NCBI RefSeq assembly: GCF_009811315.1
Contig: NZ_BLID01000001.1
Span: forward strand, 496,001 to 560,000
DNA length: 64,000 nucleotides
From: Vibrio atypicus
GTDB lineage: Bacteria; Pseudomonadota; Gammaproteobacteria; Enterobacterales; Vibrionaceae
Reading direction: 5' to 3'
This document shows positions 63,906 to 64,000 of this stretch, piece by piece. The position numbers and the translations under genes are program-made. The notes below the pieces were generated by a model. The model was not told the origin of the DNA, did no database searches, and saw only the letters and a list, made by a program, of their open reading frames with translations. Numbering within the stretch: position 1 is the first letter of the stretch; each line of letters starts with the position of its first letter.

Positions 63906-64000
63906 CGATGTCATCACTGTATTAGCATCAAGCCGCTAGCTATAAAATAGGTCTTTTAACATACACTTAAGCCAAAATCGTGGTCAATTAAAGTTGTTGT

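Overview
The window looks like part of a Vibrio genome, most likely the second chromosome of a Harveyi-clade-like species. This is inferred from gene content (NhaD, a speA-speB pair, a VcINDY-type dicarboxylate symporter, PhoX, MaoP/HdfR and an aryl polyene cluster of Vibrio type). The replicon and species cannot be fixed without a search. Base composition looks even. I see no rRNA, tRNA, CRISPR array, insertion sequence, prophage or integron.

Layout. 1-6.7 kb: the cut end of a GATE-domain membrane protein, the Na+/H+ antiporter nhaD, an alkylation-repair operon (Ada-AlkA fusion, Ogt, small lipoprotein), and the divergent hdfR/maoP pair. 6.7-24.7 kb: a complete aryl polyene (APE) pigment cluster. 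Three genes on the minus strand (halogenase-like flavoprotein, methyltransferase, lipoprotein) diverge from a tightly overlapping plus-strand operon of 17 genes. That operon holds the ketosynthases, chain-length factor, ketoreductase, two dehydratases, two acyl carrier proteins, an aryl-activating ligase, an aromatic ammonia lyase, acyl/glycosyl transferases, and LolA- and MMPL-type export proteins. 25-31 kb: a cold-shock protein, a DUF2058 protein, speA-speB (arginine to agmatine to putrescine) with an odd speA leader, and an INDY-type symporter with a repeated upstream motif.

31-42.9 kb: TetR/hydrolase, an acyltransferase, MAPEG, then a thiol-rich ArsR / SigZ-like sigma factor / GST / DUF318 permease group. 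Two matching inverted repeats suggest that ArsR controls both itself and the permease. A SoxR-like box lies in front of a 49-residue membrane protein between them. Then come a TraR/DksA-like zinc protein, a PAP2 phosphatase, thiD behind a TPP riboswitch, an HDOD protein and a LysR regulator. 43-51 kb: a stand-alone PBP2 paralogue, PhoX, a 28-codon gene with its own ribosome site and terminator, an IclR regulator with a formimidoglutamase-like pseudoenzyme, and an adaptor protein without its pump plus a TetR regulator.

51-64 kb: a 6-phospho-beta-glucosidase with an isolated PTS EIIB domain, and a minus-strand block with two LysR plus alkylsulfatase-like MBL modules. These flank AhpD-like, NfsB-like and (frameshifted) antibiotic-monooxygenase genes. 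Two palindromic operators in this block have no obvious local regulator. The points most worth following are the ArsR/SigZ thiol network with its shared operator, the SoxR-type promoter, the twin alkylsulfatase-like proteins with an altered zinc motif, the palindrome pair, the halogenase-like flavoprotein and unusual ammonia lyase of the APE cluster, and the metal-site-less arginase-fold protein.
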